Below are positions 6,684 to 7,468 of a stretch of 7,468 nt of DNA, piece after piece. Source of the stretch: Opitutales bacterium. Lineage in GTDB: Bacteria; Verrucomicrobiota; Verrucomicrobiae; Opitutales; CAG-312. The position numbers and the translations under genes are program-made. The DNA lies in assembly GCA_017623955.1 (NCBI GenBank), contig JAGAOA010000158.1, positions 1-7,468 on the forward strand. Reading direction: 5' to 3'. The stretch's first letter is position 1; each line of letters opens with the position of its first letter. The notes beneath the pieces were generated by a model. That model made no database searches. It was given only the letters and a program-made list of their open reading frames with translations, and was not told where the DNA came from.

Positions 6684-6720
6684 AAAAAAAAGGACAACCA
6701 TATCTGATTGTCCTTTTTTG
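6684..6720 (-). terminator. Rho-independent terminator after ddh
   Basis: A 12-bp perfect inverted repeat: AAAAAAGGACAA (6686-6697), a 10-base loop, then TTGTCCTTTTTT (6708-6719). Read on the minus strand the hairpin ends in a run of U (A-run 6684-6691) and lies about 16 bp past the ddh stop codon. It isolates ddh from the isomerase operon downstream. Confidence 0.88.
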
Positions 6721-6735
6721 TTAACTTATTGATAT

Positions 6736-7468
6736 TTATAACATAGTAGCACGCAACTGTTCATTAGACATCTGCGATAAATATGCAGGTGCAATATCAA
6801 AAACAGTTTTGCATCCAGCACATCCTTCCCCATTAAGCCTGAAAGCTGCACGAGCATACGCAACTAACACACACGAAGTAAATTCTGGATTAGAATCAAG
6901 TTTTATCTTATATTCAATCAAATGACTATTTTGTTTTTCGAAACCTGTTTTTCCACTTCTTAGAACCATACCTCCATGAGGTATAGCACTATGATTTTTA
7001 TTAAATTCAGCTTCATCGATAAAATGCACAATAGTATCGTAATCTGCAAAGTAATTTGGCATAGATTTTATTTCTTGTTCAATCTTCGATGCATCTGCAT
7101 TTTCTTCGAGAACAACGAAACATTCTCTAATATGTTTTTGACGCGTTGTAAGTTCTGGATTTTCACCTCTACGCACGGCCTCAACGGCCTCATCAACTGG
7201 AATAGTATATTGTTTTGCGTTTTTGACTCCCGCAATTCTGCGAACAGCATCAGAGTGACCTTGACTTACACCTTTTCCCCAAAAAGTATAGTCTTTCCCT
7301 TCCGTAAGGATAGCATTTGCATAAACGCGATTGAGCGAAAACATTCCAGGATCCCATCCAACAGATATAATTGCAACCTTCCCCGATGCCTTTGCCGATT
7401 TATCAACATTGGCGAAATGTTCTGGAATACGAGCGTGAGTATCAAAGCTATCAATAACATTAAATAAT
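6736..7468 (-). CDS. ddh: meso-Diaminopimelate D-dehydrogenase (5' end beyond the window)
   Basis: NADPH-dependent enzyme that makes meso-diaminopimelate from tetrahydrodipicolinate and ammonia in one step, bypassing the acylated intermediates of the usual lysine/peptidoglycan route. The open frame continues past the ATG at 7344 to the right edge, and the added codons read DSFDTHARIPEHF and then KVAIISVGWDPGMFS, a hallmark block of the family, so that ATG is internal. Further matches are FWGKGVSQGHSDAVRRI, AVRRGENPELTTRQKHIREC, MPNYFADYDTIVHFIDEAEF, IPHGGMV and the C-terminal FDIAPAYLS. The visible part is 243 residues of about 320; the N-terminal Rossmann nucleotide-binding region, about 80 residues, is missing. 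It has its own terminator, and no functional link with the sugar genes is apparent. Confidence 0.95.
   Translation of the reverse strand, partial: LFNVIDSFDTHARIPEHFANVDKSAKASGKVAIISVGWDPGMFSLNRVYANAILTEGKDYTFWGKGVSQGHSDAVRRIAGVKNAKQYTIPVDEAVEAVRRGENPELTTRQKHIRECFVVLEENADASKIEQEIKSMPNYFADYDTIVHFIDEAEFNKNHSAIPHGGMVLRSGKTGFEKQNSHLIEYKIKLDSNPEFTSCVLVAYARAAFRLNGEGCAGCKTVFDIAPAYLSQMSNEQLRATML

Noticed and set aside
6976..7467. Plus-strand open frame of 163 codons
   Set aside because: Antisense to ddh, whose protein matches its family throughout; the composition is Phe-, Ile- and Cys-rich as expected from a reversed frame.

Overview
This AT-rich 7.5 kb window looks like an ordinary bacterial chromosome segment devoted to sugar and sugar-acid catabolism, with a mechanosensitive channel and a lysine/peptidoglycan gene beside it. 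I see no mobile element, CRISPR array, tRNA or rRNA. Most starts lack a Shine-Dalgarno sequence and have A/T-rich leaders. A short-chain-dehydrogenase type mannonate oxidoreductase is paired with UxuA, and lysine is probably made through diaminopimelate dehydrogenase. Together these suggest an anaerobic, gut-type Bacteroidota or a PVC-group relative such as Lentisphaerae. The assignment is inference, and the window holds no phylogenetic marker gene.

Left part (1-1600, + strand): the 3' end of an SDR oxidoreductase (probable fructuronate reductase / D-mannonate oxidoreductase) is followed after 4 bp by mannonate dehydratase uxuA. Together they convert fructuronate through mannonate to 2-keto-3-deoxygluconate. 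A strong bidirectional hairpin at 1571-1600 separates them from the convergent minus-strand genes.

Middle (1626-3948, - strand): an AraC-family regulator with an N-terminal cupin-like sensor domain lies 46 bp upstream of an MscS-family channel that carries its own signal peptide. No terminator is visible between the two.

Right-middle (4030-6577, - strand): a tight three-gene operon in which each junction is a 4-bp ATGA stop/start overlap. In order of transcription it encodes a cupin sugar isomerase of the D-lyxose/D-mannose isomerase family, a PfkB-family sugar kinase, and a class I (Schiff-base) aldolase-like TIM barrel resembling LsrF/FbaB. The gene order reproduces an isomerise-phosphorylate-cleave pathway. 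The substrate cannot be read from the sequence, and this is the most interesting content of the window. A terminator hairpin closes the operon just before the AraC gene, which is the natural candidate regulator.

Right end (6736-7468, - strand): meso-diaminopimelate D-dehydrogenase (ddh), cut by the window edge so that about the first 80 residues are missing. It has its own terminator at 6684-6720. The roughly 100 bp between that hairpin and the isomerase start must hold the operon promoter, and it contains clustered TTGAT/ATCAA half-sites.
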